This document shows positions 8,418 to 17,345 of a stretch of 34,120 nt of DNA, piece by piece. This DNA comes from an uncultured Clostridia bacterium (GTDB lineage: Bacteria; Bacillota; Clostridia; TANB77; CAG-508), in NCBI GenBank assembly GCA_944388665.1, contig CALXJQ010000009.1, positions 1 to 34,120 on the forward strand, written 5' to 3'. How positions within the stretch are numbered: position 1 is the first letter of the stretch; every line of letters starts with the position of its first letter. Below the pieces are notes generated by a model. The model searched no databases, was not told where the DNA came from, and saw only the letters and a program-made list of their open reading frames with translations. The position numbers and the translations under genes are program-made.

Positions 8418-9428
8418 ATGCCACGAAAAACAAAAGATCAAAATGAATTAAATGAAGAAGAAAATAAAAAAGTTAAATCAAGTAAAAGTATAAAAGAAGA
8501 AAAAGTAGCTAAAAAAACTACTTCTAAAACTAAGGCTTCTAAATCATCTGAAAATACCAAAAAAAGAGCATCAGCTAAGTCTAGCAAAAAAGCTACTAGC
8601 ACGAAGAAAAAAACATTGGCAAAAAGAAATACCAGCACAAAGAAAGATGCACCAGATAAAAAACCTTCAACGCTTACAGAAGTTGATAAGGCTGAAGATA
8701 TCGTTGCACCAATTGCAATTCAACCAACTGCTGACCCAAGTAAATTTAAAATAATAGAATATTATGATTTACCTTACAGATATAATCAAACAGTCGTTAA
8801 AGTTTTAGCTCAAACTCCTACTACTTTATTCATATACTGGGATATTTCCGATAAAGACAGAAAAGATTTAAAAGAAAAGTATGGAGATAATTTTTTTGAG
8901 GTTACAAAACCAATTTTAATTGTTTATAATGAAACTTTAGGCTATAATTTTGAAGTTGAAATAAATGATTTTGCAAATAGTTGGTATTTACATGTAAATG
9001 ATGCAAAGTGCAAATATAGAGTAGAACTTGGAAGACGCCCTATACCTGGAATCTTACCAGCAGATACTAATAGCTCTGATGATAGCTTTGATGATAACTC
9101 TGACAATAGCTTTGATAATTCTAAAAGTATCGAAGAAGAAATACCAAATTATATTTATATTTCAGTTTCAAACGAGATGGAATCTCCTAATAACCATATT
9201 TTATTTAATCCAAACCAAAATGAGGTACATTTTAAAAACATAAAAACAGGAGTAGAAACTATTAAAGAAATCAGTTCTATTCCATCTCTAAAACATAATG
9301 CACATAAAATATATAGTTTATATAACTTATACCAAGCAATTTACCAAGATGAAAACGTAGAAGAAATCTATGATTTATCAAACCCTTCTTCAGGTGGAAA
9401 TCCCTCTTCTTCTACATCTAGTCGTTAG
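8418..9428 (+). CDS. DUF4912 domain protein with lysine-rich N-terminus
   Basis: A 336-residue protein. The first 80 or so residues are low-complexity Lys/Ser/Thr/Ala (repeated KKATSTKKK-like stretches). Residues about 110-210 match DUF4912, from YDLPYRYNQTVVKVLAQTP through LFIYWDIS to YRVELGRRP. An acidic Ser/Asp/Asn insertion (DDSFDDNSDNSFDNS) follows, then a region that probably completes the domain. DUF4912 proteins commonly sit beside GH57 enzymes, and that is so here: the next gene starts 20 nt downstream. A carbohydrate-binding or scaffolding role has been supposed for the family; none is shown by the sequence. AGGAGG lies seven bases before the ATG. No signal peptide. Confidence 0.85.
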   Translation: MPRKTKDQNELNEEENKKVKSSKSIKEEKVAKKTTSKTKASKSSENTKKRASAKSSKKATSTKKKTLAKRNTSTKKDAPDKKPSTLTEVDKAEDIVAPIAIQPTADPSKFKIIEYYDLPYRYNQTVVKVLAQTPTTLFIYWDISDKDRKDLKEKYGDNFFEVTKPILIVYNETLGYNFEVEINDFANSWYLHVNDAKCKYRVELGRRPIPGILPADTNSSDDSFDDNSDNSFDNSKSIEEEIPNYIYISVSNEMESPNNHILFNPNQNEVHFKNIKTGVETIKEISSIPSLKHNAHKIYSLYNLYQAIYQDENVEEIYDLSNPSSGGNPSSSTSSR

Positions 9429-9448
9429 GAAGGAATGATAAAAAGACA

Positions 9449-11035
9449 ATGCAAGAAAAAAAAGGATACGTAAGCTTTATACTACATGCCCATCTTCCAT
9501 TCATACATCATCCAGAAAGTGATGATTATTTAGAAGAATCGTGGTTATATGAAGCAATTTCAGAAACATATATTCCATTATTAACCGTTTTTAAAAAATT
9601 AGTGGACGAAGGTATTAAATTTAGAATTACAATGTCTATGACACCTCCTTTACTTTCTATGTTAGATAACAAATTGTTACAACAAAAATATATAAATTAT
9701 TTGCTTAAAATGATTGAACTATCGCAAAAAGAAGTAAAGAGAACAGCTGGTGATAAAAGATTAAATAAGTTATCTCATTACTATCTTGACAAATACACAA
9801 GCGATCTACATATATTTAAAGATGTTTACAAATGTAATATAATTCAAGGATTTAAACATTTTCAAGATGTAGGTGTGTTAGAAATTATTACTTGTGGCGC
9901 TACACATGGGTATTTTCCTATTTTATATATTAATGAAAAAACTGTAAGAGCTCAAATTGCAGTTGGTGTTCAAACTTATGAAAAATACTTTGGCAGAAAG
10001 CCACGTGGTATATGGCTACCGGAATGTGGTTATGTTCCTGAGGCAGATAAATATTTAAGAGAATTTGGAATTCAATACGTAATAACTGAAACACATGGCA
10101 TTTTATATGCTGACCCTACACCTCTTTATGGCACTTATGCACCTATTGTTTCACCACAAGGCATTGTAGCATTTGGGCGAGACATAGAATCTTCGCGCCA
10201 AGTTTGGAGCTCAATTAATGGTTACCCAGGTGACTTTAATTATCGTGAAACTTATCGTGATATTGGCTATGATCTTGATTATGATTATATAAAGCCATAT
10301 ATTGCGCACAATGGCGTACGAGTACATACCGGAATTAAATACTATAGAATAACAGGGAAAACTGATTTTAAAGATTACTACAATATACAATGGGCTAAAG
10401 ATTCTGCTGAAAAACAAGCTGGTCACTTTTTCGATTGTAGAAATGCCCAAATAGAAAATCTTTCACAATATATGGATGTCCCTCCAATCATCTCATGTCC
10501 TTATGATGCTGAACTTTACGGTCATTGGTGGTACGAAGGTCCATATTGGCTATATGTATTATTCAAAAAAATATACTACGATGACTGTAACTTTGAATTA
10601 ATCACACCTTCAGAATACATAGATAAATATCCTAATATTCAAGTAGCTTCACCTTGTCGCTCTAGCTGGGGTGCAAATGGCTATAGTGAAGTATGGCTTA
10701 ACCCTTCAAACGACTATGTTCATAGACACTTGCATGTTGCCGGTGATAGAATGTGTGAGCTTGCAAGCACCTTTCCTAACGAAACAGGCATAAAGCGTGA
10801 AGCCCTAAACCAATGCGCTCGAGAACTACTCTTAGCCCAAAGCAGTGACTGGCTATTTATAATAACAAATGGAACAATGGTAGATTACGCCAAAAAACGA
10901 ATAAAAGACCACATTGGAAGATTTACTAAACTATATTATCAAATAAAAGAAAACAACATCGACCCAGAATTTCTAAAAGAAATCAAAGAAAAAGACTGTA
11001 TCTTTCCAGATATAGATTACATGATATATTCATAA
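9449..11035 (+). CDS. GH57 (DUF1957-type) 1,4-alpha-glucan branching enzyme
   Basis: Glycoside hydrolase family 57 enzyme of 528 residues, probably forming alpha-1,6 branches in storage glucan. The N-terminal SFILHAHLPFIHHPE is the family's first motif. The nucleophile is expected at Glu192 in GIWLPECGYVPEAD and the acid/base at Asp353 in SCPYDAELYGHWWYEGP. A helical C-terminal region with AREL LLAQSSDW (LLAQSSDWLF) is typical of the branching-enzyme subgroup. No secretion signal, so cytoplasmic. The ATG at 9449 is preceded by AGGAAGGA at a long 14-nt spacing. No glycogen synthase or phosphorylase gene is nearby. The gene converges with ytxC on a repeat element. Confidence 0.88.
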   Translation: MQEKKGYVSFILHAHLPFIHHPESDDYLEESWLYEAISETYIPLLTVFKKLVDEGIKFRITMSMTPPLLSMLDNKLLQQKYINYLLKMIELSQKEVKRTAGDKRLNKLSHYYLDKYTSDLHIFKDVYKCNIIQGFKHFQDVGVLEIITCGATHGYFPILYINEKTVRAQIAVGVQTYEKYFGRKPRGIWLPECGYVPEADKYLREFGIQYVITETHGILYADPTPLYGTYAPIVSPQGIVAFGRDIESSRQVWSSINGYPGDFNYRETYRDIGYDLDYDYIKPYIAHNGVRVHTGIKYYRITGKTDFKDYYNIQWAKDSAEKQAGHFFDCRNAQIENLSQYMDVPPIISCPYDAELYGHWWYEGPYWLYVLFKKIYYDDCNFELITPSEYIDKYPNIQVASPCRSSWGANGYSEVWLNPSNDYVHRHLHVAGDRMCELASTFPNETGIKREALNQCARELLLAQSSDWLFIITNGTMVDYAKKRIKDHIGRFTKLYYQIKENNIDPEFLKEIKEKDCIFPDIDYMIYS

Positions 11036-11038
11036 AAG

Positions 11039-11100
11039 TTGCCAGAAGGGACGTACCTTTATGGCAACTTTTTGCCAAAAATGTACGTCCCTTCTGGCAA
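11039..11100. repeat. REP-like inverted pair A (two 29-nt units)
   Basis: Two 29-nt units (11039-11067 and 11072-11100) in opposite orientation, four bases apart. Each begins TTGCCA, ends TGGCAA and carries AGGGACGT at unit positions 9-16. The outer 18 bases of the pair are perfectly complementary. It lies between the convergent ends of the GH57 gene and ytxC and contains the ytxC stop codon. Confidence 0.85.
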
Positions 11101-11898
11101 AATTTCTACTCTACCTTCGAATACTAATTGTAATGTATTGATAAATTCGTCTGAATAGTTATCTACTAAGTGGACATATATTTTTTTAGGTAAAAGGTTT
11201 AACAATGTATTTAAAGCATAGTCATTTGCTGAAAATGTAATATCGCTCAAGTATTTTGCTTTAAATATTTCATCAGGTATAACTATTAAATTTTTGTTTT
11301 CATCAAAGAGCTCTGCTTTAGATTTAGAATAGACTATGTGAATTACGTTGCATCCGCATGGCTGTGAATTTATATATAACTGCAAAAGAGAGATGAATTC
11401 TAAGTATTCTTTTTCTATTACAAATGTGTTTACTGCATTGCTTAATACTGTTTCTAAAATGTCTATATACTCTTTTAGCCTGAAATTTATGAATCCACTT
11501 AATACGAAAGATTTGTTTGTTTCCATATATTTATAGAAACTATTATATAAAATTTTAAATTTCCTGTCGAATTCTTCTGGGAACTCATCTGCCATGATGT
11601 TAAAACATATTGCTAATATTTCTTCTCTTTCTTTTGAATCAAAATAGAAATAATTTTGGTTTAATTTTTGTTTTAAAATTTCTTCTTCTTCAATATCGAT
11701 AATCATAAAGCACATTATATAACTCATCTGTGATAAAAATTCTTCCACATTATCCCCTATATAATGTACTATGATATTTTTATAATTTTTGAATTTATTT
11801 TCTGAAAAACAAATTTCTTTCATTTCGCTATTCTTTAATTCGTTCAATAGATAATTTAAAATATTAGAATCGTTTGTTTTTATGCATAATGATTTCAT
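11059..11898 (-). CDS. ytxC: YtxC-family sporulation protein
   Basis: A 279-residue protein of the YtxC family, which is conserved in endospore-forming Firmicutes; its molecular role is not known to me. The core FINFRLKEYIDILETVL, then EKEYLEFISLLQLYINSQ and CNVIHIVY, is the family's diagnostic block (about residues 138-195). No membrane segment or signal is evident. The ATG at 11896-11898 follows AAAGGGG at a slightly long 12 nt. The last 13 codons (LPEGTYIFGKKLP) and the stop are formed by repeat element A, so the natural C-terminus has been replaced or extended by the repeat. It is transcribed alone, towards the GH57 gene. Confidence 0.82.
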   Translation of the reverse strand: MKSLCIKTNDSNILNYLLNELKNSEMKEICFSENKFKNYKNIIVHYIGDNVEEFLSQMSYIMCFMIIDIEEEEILKQKLNQNYFYFDSKEREEILAICFNIMADEFPEEFDRKFKILYNSFYKYMETNKSFVLSGFINFRLKEYIDILETVLSNAVNTFVIEKEYLEFISLLQLYINSQPCGCNVIHIVYSKSKAELFDENKNLIVIPDEIFKAKYLSDITFSANDYALNTLLNLLPKKIYVHLVDNYSDEFINTLQLVFEGRVEILPEGTYIFGKKLP

Positions 11899-12018
11899 AA
11901 TAAAATGTTTCCCCTTTCTAATAAATTTATTATCTACTGAAAAATTAAAACTTATACACCATTGTATGCAAAAAATTTATTAACGGTTACTTTTGGGAAC
12001 ACTTTAATATTTAGAAAC

Positions 12019-12054
12019 AAAAAAATCGCCATTTATTTTAATTTTAAATGGCGA
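12019..12054 (-). terminator. Intrinsic terminator after the lysine-rich membrane protein gene
   Basis: A ten-pair stem, TCGCCATTTA (12026-12035) with TAAATGGCGA (12045-12054), has a nine-base loop. On the minus strand it is followed by seven T residues (12025-12019). It sits eight bases past the stop of the 12063 gene. Confidence 0.85.
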
Positions 12055-12062
12055 CTTATTTT

Positions 12063-12779
12063 TTAATCACTTAATCCTATAGAATTTATTGTTTCGCTCA
12101 AGCCTGGTAGTAAAGCTTCTATTAAGCTTTTAGCATCTGTTACTCCCCATTTTCCATCTTGTTTTACCATTTGAATTGTTCGAGTAACTGTTGTTGTTCC
12201 AACGCTATCATCTTGCAATTCTTCAATTAGATAGTTTGAAACGGTTTCATCTGACATGTCTTCTCCATTGAAGGCAGAAGCTAAAGCTTTTTGCATGCTA
12301 TTACTTATTATTTTTTGAAAGTCTTTATTTGTTATTTCTACTTCAACTGTAGCATTATCACCTTCCTGCTCCACACTATTTATTTTCCACTCTAATTTTT
12401 CAAATAAAAGTTTTTGTGTATCCTGATTGATACTATCACCATTTATAATGCCTGATGATGATAATAATTGGTTATAGTTTTCTATTTTTGAGAAATCAGC
12501 ATCTCTTAAAGCTGTTAAAATATAATTTAAACTTGCCTTAGGGCTATTTAATGAAAATAGTACACTTGCAGCTATAGCTATTATGATAACTACTAATACT
12601 ACTATAGCAACAATTGCAGCAGTTTTATTTTTAGTAGTTTTTTGTGATTTTTCCTTCTTTTTAGTTTCTTTACTAGCCTTTTTAGCAGCCTTTTTTTCTG
12701 CTTTTGTTTCTGAATTACTCATTTCTTCTAATTTTTTTGGATCATCTACTTTTTTGAATTTTGCTTCTTTTTCTTCCAT
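12063..12779 (-). CDS. Single-pass membrane protein, lysine-rich cytoplasmic N-terminus
   Basis: A 238-residue protein I cannot assign to a characterised family. Residues 1-52 are highly charged (KAEKKAAKKASKETKKKEK). One hydrophobic segment follows at about 53-76 (IVAIVVLVVIIIAIAASVLF), and a 160-residue region probably lies outside the membrane. That region resembles the NTF2-like DUF4878 type in outline: an acidic helix-rich start, then beta strands such as NATVEVEIT and TTTVTRTIQMVKQDGKWGV ending in a helix. This resemblance is by eye only. AAAGGAGG precedes the ATG. It has its own promoter and a strong terminator, so it is monocistronic. Confidence 0.75.
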   Translation of the reverse strand: MEEKEAKFKKVDDPKKLEEMSNSETKAEKKAAKKASKETKKKEKSQKTTKNKTAAIVAIVVLVVIIIAIAASVLFSLNSPKASLNYILTALRDADFSKIENYNQLLSSSGIINGDSINQDTQKLLFEKLEWKINSVEQEGDNATVEVEITNKDFQKIISNSMQKALASAFNGEDMSDETVSNYLIEELQDDSVGTTTVTRTIQMVKQDGKWGVTDAKSLIEALLPGLSETINSIGLSD

Positions 12780-12811
12780 AACGAAATCCTCCTTTTTTTC
12801 TCTTTTTTCAC

Positions 12812-12840
12812 ATTATATATTAATAAGTCACTTTTTGCAA
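12812..12840 (-). promoter_or_regulatory. Sigma-A promoter for the 12063-12779 gene
   Basis: TTGCAA (12840-12835), a 17-nt spacer and TATAAT (12817-12812) on the minus strand, about 33 nt ahead of the ATG. It lies right after the stop of the upstream HTH gene. Confidence 0.65.
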
Positions 12841-12860
12841 CATTTTTTATATTTTTAATA

Positions 12861-13349
12861 TTACAAATGATTGATTACTATAAGCCCATTCATACTTCTC
12901 ATGAAAAATATAAATGAAAATATTAAAAGCACAAATAAAAATATGTATAATAATACTATGGCTGTTTTTATTGACACTCCAAAGAAATAACTAATCCATT
13001 TTATTGCAGTTGAGCGAATTAAACCTTTACCAGCTTCAAAGCTATTAGTTCTTGCCATTAAGAACCTTGTAGCAGATTCGTCATAAACTTTTGCTAGCTT
13101 ATTTATAGTATCTAAATTAGGATATTCCAAACCAAATTCCCATTTTCTCACTTGCTTTACTGTCAAATTTTTTAATCCTTGTTTATTTAATTCTTCTATT
13201 AAATTATAATAACTCCAATTTCTATTTATTCTTAAATCTCTTAATAATTGTTCAATCGTCCTTTTTTCAACAATTTCTTCTCTTTTAGCTTTTGTTTCAG
13301 CATCTTTTGTTATTTTTTCTTTCGTTTCTTCTTTTTTCAATTCATCCAT
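12861..13349 (-). CDS. Membrane-anchored XRE-like helix-turn-helix protein
   Basis: A 162-residue protein. A charged N-terminus (KEETKEKITKDAETKAKREE) leads into a Cro/C1-like DNA-binding domain at about residues 31-92. The recognition region reads LTVKQVRKWEFGLEYPNLDTINKLAKVYD. A transmembrane segment follows at about 122-150 (TAIVLLYIFLFVLLIFSFIFF). This suggests a regulator tethered to the membrane with the HTH inside; targets are unknown. AAAGGGG precedes the ATG. It has its own promoter at 13387-13416, and its 3' neighbour is another Lys-rich membrane protein with its own promoter. Confidence 0.75.
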   Translation of the reverse strand: MDELKKEETKEKITKDAETKAKREEIVEKRTIEQLLRDLRINRNWSYYNLIEELNKQGLKNLTVKQVRKWEFGLEYPNLDTINKLAKVYDESATRFLMARTNSFEAGKGLIRSTAIKWISYFFGVSIKTAIVLLYIFLFVLLIFSFIFFMRSMNGLIVINHL

Positions 13350-13386
13350 CTTATTTTCCCCTTTTCAATAAATTTCTCTTTATTCT

Positions 13387-13416
13387 ATTTTAAACAAATA
13401 ATACTATATAAGTCAA
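13387..13416 (-). promoter_or_regulatory. Promoter for the HTH membrane protein gene
   Basis: TTGACT (13416-13411), an 18-nt spacer and TAAAAT (13392-13387) on the minus strand, about 38 nt before the ATG. Confidence 0.55.
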
Positions 13417-13433
13417 GTAAGAAATAAAAATTT

Positions 13434-14366
13434 TTAAACTGCTGCATTAATTCCTCTTGAAACAACTTCCTTCATATTTTCGATTAATCCATCAATTTCT
13501 TTTGGTGTTACTATTAAATTGTAATCTTTAGGATTCAATACTTCTTTAATTTCTTCATAGTTATCCTCTTCCTTAAGCTGATTCAAATAATCATTTGATT
13601 TTGCTTCATCTTGCAATTTTTCAATAAAAATATCTAGGCAGTCATTTACTAACACCGCTGTTTCTACAACAGTTGGAATTCCTATTGCTATAACTGGTAT
13701 TCCAAGAGTTTTTTGGCTAATTTCATTTCTTGTGTTTCCTACCCCAGCTCCTGGTACTATGCCTGTATCTGATAATTGAACTGTACTGCTAATTCTTTCG
13801 ATACTTCTCGAAGCTAATGCATCTATTACAATAACCATTTTAGGATGGATATTATCTACAATTCCCTTTAAAATTTCTACTGTCTCAATTCCAGTTGTAC
13901 CAAGCACTCCTGGGGCTATAGCACTTACCATTCTTGTGCCTTCATTTACATATTGTGGCAAATAATTAATAATATGTCTTGTCACTTCTATTTCGTTAAC
14001 AACCTTTGGGCCAAGACTATCAGGTGTTACATAAACATTTCCTAAACCAACCACAAGAATTTCCCCGCTTTTATCAATATGAGCATCAATAACTTTTCTT
14101 AATTCATTTGCTAATGTGTCTGCAGACTTTTGTAATTCTTCTTCTTGTGCAATTTTTAGTTTTTTTATATCAATTGTTATATAATTGCCTATTGGTTTTC
14201 CTATTGCATTTTGTCCATTTTCATTAGTAATTTTTACCCTTTCAACTTTTATATTTTCATCAATTTCTTCTTCATTTGTCTCTATTCCATCAATTTCTTC
14301 CAAGTTATTTGCTTTTTGATATATATCTCTTCTTTCTGACGCCAAGTCTGTTCTAAAATTAAACAA
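13434..14366 (-). CDS. gpr: Germination (spore) protease GPR
   Basis: Aspartic endopeptidase (MEROPS A25) that degrades small acid-soluble spore proteins early in germination. The N-terminal FRTDLASERRDIY is the propeptide-region motif. GLGNVYVTPDSLGPKVV and MVIVIDALASRS contain the two aspartates of the family active site (TPDxLGP and DALA). TGIVPGAGVGN and IGIPTVVET are further family blocks. The length, about 310 residues, is somewhat below the 370 of Bacillus. The best start is a TTG at 14364-14366, nine bases after AAAGGAG; an in-frame TTG three codons earlier touches the ribosome site. GPR indicates a spore-forming lineage. No sigma-F/G promoter could be assigned with confidence. Confidence 0.93.
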   Translation of the reverse strand: MFNFRTDLASERRDIYQKANNLEEIDGIETNEEEIDENIKVERVKITNENGQNAIGKPIGNYITIDIKKLKIAQEEELQKSADTLANELRKVIDAHIDKSGEILVVGLGNVYVTPDSLGPKVVNEIEVTRHIINYLPQYVNEGTRMVSAIAPGVLGTTGIETVEILKGIVDNIHPKMVIVIDALASRSIERISSTVQLSDTGIVPGAGVGNTRNEISQKTLGIPVIAIGIPTVVETAVLVNDCLDIFIEKLQDEAKSNDYLNQLKEEDNYEEIKEVLNPKDYNLIVTPKEIDGLIENMKEVVSRGINAAV

Positions 14367-14388
14367 ATTTACCAACTCCTTTAATAAA

Positions 14389-14410
14389 TGCCTGGATTTT
14401 TATCCAGACA
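14389..14410 (-). terminator. Hairpin between uvrA and gpr
   Basis: Minus strand TGTCTGGAT, an AAAA loop and ATCCAGGCA form nine pairs (one G-U), followed by TTTATT. It could end uvrA transcription or shape the gpr leader; the T tract is short. Confidence 0.4.
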
Positions 14411-14471
14411 TTCTCTATTTAAAATATTTTGCACAAATTTATTTAATTTTATACTAATACATATAATAAAA

Positions 14472-17303
14472 TTACTCCAAATATTTTTTCAAAAACTTAC
14501 CTGTATAGCTTCTCTCATTTTTACAAATTTGTTCTGGCGTTCCTACTGCAACGACTTCTCCTCCAGCGTCTCCGCCCTCTGGGCCTAAGTCGATAATATA
14601 ATCGCAAGTTTTTATTAAGTCTAAATTATGTTCAATAACAATTATTGTATTTCCAGTATCAACTAGTCTTTGCAAAATATCCACCAATCTGTGAACATCT
14701 GCAATATGAAGGCCTGTAGTAGGTTCATCTAATATATACAAAGTTTTTCCAGTAGCTCTTTTTGAAAGTTCAGTTGCAAGTTTTACACGTTGAGCTTCCC
14801 CTCCTGATAGTGTAGTTGAAGGTTGTCCTAGTTTTATATAGCCTAATCCTACATCATATAAAGTCTGGATTTTTTGCTTGATTTTTGGTATTTTGTCGAA
14901 GAATGTCAAAGCTTCTTCAACTGTCATATCTAAAACATCAGCGATATTTTTGCCTTTGTATTTGACTTCCAAAGTTTCATGATTATATCTCTTTCCTTTG
15001 CACACTTCACAAGGCACATATATATCTGGTAAAAAGTGCATCTCAATTTTATGAACTCCGTCTCCATTACAACTCTCGCACCTTCCACCTGGTACATTAA
15101 AGCTAAACCTACCTTTTTTATATCCACGCATTTTTGCTTCTTCAGTCATTGCAAAAATGTCTCTTATTAAATCAAACACTCCTGTGTAAGTAGCTGGATT
15201 TGACCTTGGAGTTCTTCCTATAGGTGACTGATCTATGTTTATTATTTTATCTATATTATTTAATCCTTTGATTCCTTTACACTTTCCTGGTTTTTCATTA
15301 GAACCATTCAATTCTTTAGCTATAGTTTTATATAAAACTTCATTTACCAAAGTAGATTTTCCAGAGCCTGAAACTCCTGTAACACATGTAAATACGCCTA
15401 AAGGAAACTTTACACTAATATTTTTTAAATTGTTTTCAGTTGCTCCTTGAACCTCTATGACTTTAGATTTTACTGCTTTTCTTCTCTTTTTTGGAACTGG
15501 AATTTTCTTTCTTCCGCTTAAATATTGACCAGTTATTGAATCTGGTACATTTTTAATTTCTTCTGCAGTTCCTTGAGCCATAACTCTACCACCATGTACT
15601 CCAGCACCTGGGCCAATATCTATTACTTGATCTGCTGCATACATTGTATCTTCATCATGTTCTACAACTATCAAAGTATTTCCTAGATCTCTTAGTTTCT
15701 TTAATGTTGCAAGTAATCTGTCATTATCTCGTTGGTGAAGTCCAATACTTGGCTCGTCTAAAATATATAGCACTCCTGTTAAGCCTGATCCAATTTGTGT
15801 AGCTAATCTTATTCTTTGAGCTTCCCCTCCTGAAAGTGTTCCTGCACTTCTTGATAAAGTCAAATATTCCAATCCTACATCAATTAAAAATTGAAGTCTT
15901 TTATCTATTTCTTTTAATATTAGTTCAGAAATCATTGTTTCAGTCTTATTTAATTCAAGATTATTTAGATATTCCTTAATCTTATTTATCGGCATATCTG
16001 TTAATTCATTTATATTCTTGTCTCCAACTTTTATTGACAAAATTTCTGGTCTTAGTCTTGCTCCATGGCATGCATAACAAGGTGAATTACTCATATACAT
16101 TTCATAGAACTCTCTCATACCTTGTGACTTTGTCTCATTGTGACGTCTATCTAATGTTGGAATTACACCTTCAAAAGGTGCCCTAAACCTTCTTATGCCT
16201 GCATAAGATTCATATTCGAAATCAATTTCTTCGTCCCCTGTTCCATATAATATCTTTTCCATAAAAGACCTTGGTAAATCTTTTATTTTCTTATTTCTTA
16301 TATCTATTCCATAATGTTTACCAATACTTTCGAAATACATTTTTGCCATTGTGTCGCCCTTTTTCATTGTGCTTGCGCCGAATGCCTTTACACCATCATA
16401 TAGAGTTTTATTTTTATCTGGAATAATTAAATCTTCATATATTTTTATTAAATACCCTATTCCTGTACATACAGGGCATGCACCGAATGGATTATTAAAT
16501 GAAAACATCCTAGGTGTAAGTTCAGGAAAGCTAAAGCCACAGTCAGGGCACGCATAATTAGTACTATAAAGTATTGGCTCTTTTTGTCCTACTACATCAA
16601 CTAAAACTAATCCTTCTGCATGTTTTAAGGCAATTTCAACTGATTCGGTTAGCCTACTTCTAATATCACTTTTCATTACTAGTCTATCTATAACTAATTC
16701 TACATTGTGTTTCTTTTTTCTATCTATTTGAATATCATCAGAAAGCTCATACATCTCTCCATCTACTCTAACACGAACAAAGCCTTCTTTTTCATATCCT
16801 TCTAATTGTTTTGTGAATTCACCTTTTCTGCCTCTTACTACTGGTGCCAATATTTGTAATTTTGTGCCTTCTGGCAAACTCATAATATTATCAATAATTT
16901 GGTCTATTGATTGCTTTTCTATTTTTTTATGGCAATGTGGACAATATGGAACTCCTATTCTTGCATATAATAAACGTATATAATCATATATTTCAGTAAC
17001 AGTTCCTACAGTTGAACGCGGATTTTTAGATGTCGTTTTTTGGTCAATAGAAATTGCTGGCGAAAGCCCTTCAATGCTTTCTACATCAGGTTTCTCCATT
17101 AATCCTAAAAATTGTCTTGCATAAGATGATAAACTTTCCACATATCTTCTTTGTCCTTCTGCATACAAAGTATCAAATGCTAAACTAGACTTTCCAGAGC
17201 CTGATAAGCCTGTAATTACAACTAATTTATCTCTTGGTATCTCTAAATTTATATTTTTTAAATTATGTTCTTTTGCTCCTTTTATAACTATCTTATCATT
17301 CAT
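14472..17303 (-). CDS. uvrA: Excinuclease ABC subunit A
   Basis: ATPase that finds DNA damage in nucleotide excision repair and loads UvrB. All 943 residues are present. The first Walker A is GLSGSGKSS (32-40), and CPHCHKKIE is nearby. The zinc module is CPDC ... CPVC. The first ABC signature is [19 protein letters not shown] with [13 protein letters not shown]; the second Walker A is [16 protein letters not shown]. The second zinc finger is CESCNGDG ... CEVCKG, the second signature is [17 protein letters not shown], and the Walker B is [18 protein letters not shown] precedes the ATG. The usual partner uvrB is not adjacent; the gene follows ftfL after 42 nt and may be read from the same transcript. 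Confidence 0.97.
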   Translation of the reverse strand: MNDKIVIKGAKEHNLKNINLEIPRDKLVVITGLSGSGKSSLAFDTLYAEGQRRYVESLSSYARQFLGLMEKPDVESIEGLSPAISIDQKTTSKNPRSTVGTVTEIYDYIRLLYARIGVPYCPHCHKKIEKQSIDQIIDNIMSLPEGTKLQILAPVVRGRKGEFTKQLEGYEKEGFVRVRVDGEMYELSDDIQIDRKKKHNVELVIDRLVMKSDIRSRLTESVEIALKHAEGLVLVDVVGQKEPILYSTNYACPDCGFSFPELTPRMFSFNNPFGACPVCTGIGYLIKIYEDLIIPDKNKTLYDGVKAFGASTMKKGDTMAKMYFESIGKHYGIDIRNKKIKDLPRSFMEKILYGTGDEEIDFEYESYAGIRRFRAPFEGVIPTLDRRHNETKSQGMREFYEMYMSNSPCYACHGARLRPEILSIKVGDKNINELTDMPINKIKEYLNNLELNKTETMISELILKEIDKRLQFLIDVGLEYLTLSRSAGTLSGGEAQRIRLATQIGSGLTGVLYILDEPSIGLHQRDNDRLLATLKKLRDLGNTLIVVEHDEDTMYAADQVIDIGPGAGVHGGRVMAQGTAEEIKNVPDSITGQYLSGRKKIPVPKKRRKAVKSKVIEVQGATENNLKNISVKFPLGVFTCVTGVSGSGKSTLVNEVLYKTIAKELNGSNEKPGKCKGIKGLNNIDKIINIDQSPIGRTPRSNPATYTGVFDLIRDIFAMTEEAKMRGYKKGRFSFNVPGGRCESCNGDGVHKIEMHFLPDIYVPCEVCKGKRYNHETLEVKYKGKNIADVLDMTVEEALTFFDKIPKIKQKIQTLYDVGLGYIKLGQPSTTLSGGEAQRVKLATELSKRATGKTLYILDEPTTGLHIADVHRLVDILQRLVDTGNTIIVIEHNLDLIKTCDYIIDLGPEGGDAGGEVVAVGTPEQICKNERSYTGKFLKKYLE

Positions 17304-17345
17304 TAACTTTGCCCCCTTAAGCTGCCCTTGTTGCTGGGTTTTACA

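Noticed and set aside
11961-11968. Sigma-E -10-like CATACAAT upstream of ytxC
   Set aside because: No sigma-E -35 element at the required spacing, so it could be chance.
14376-14471. Sigma-G-like promoter for gpr (GTATA, 18 nt, CAAAATA)
   Set aside because: The -10 box departs from CATNNTA and the spacer is too long; in such AT-rich DNA the match is not convincing.
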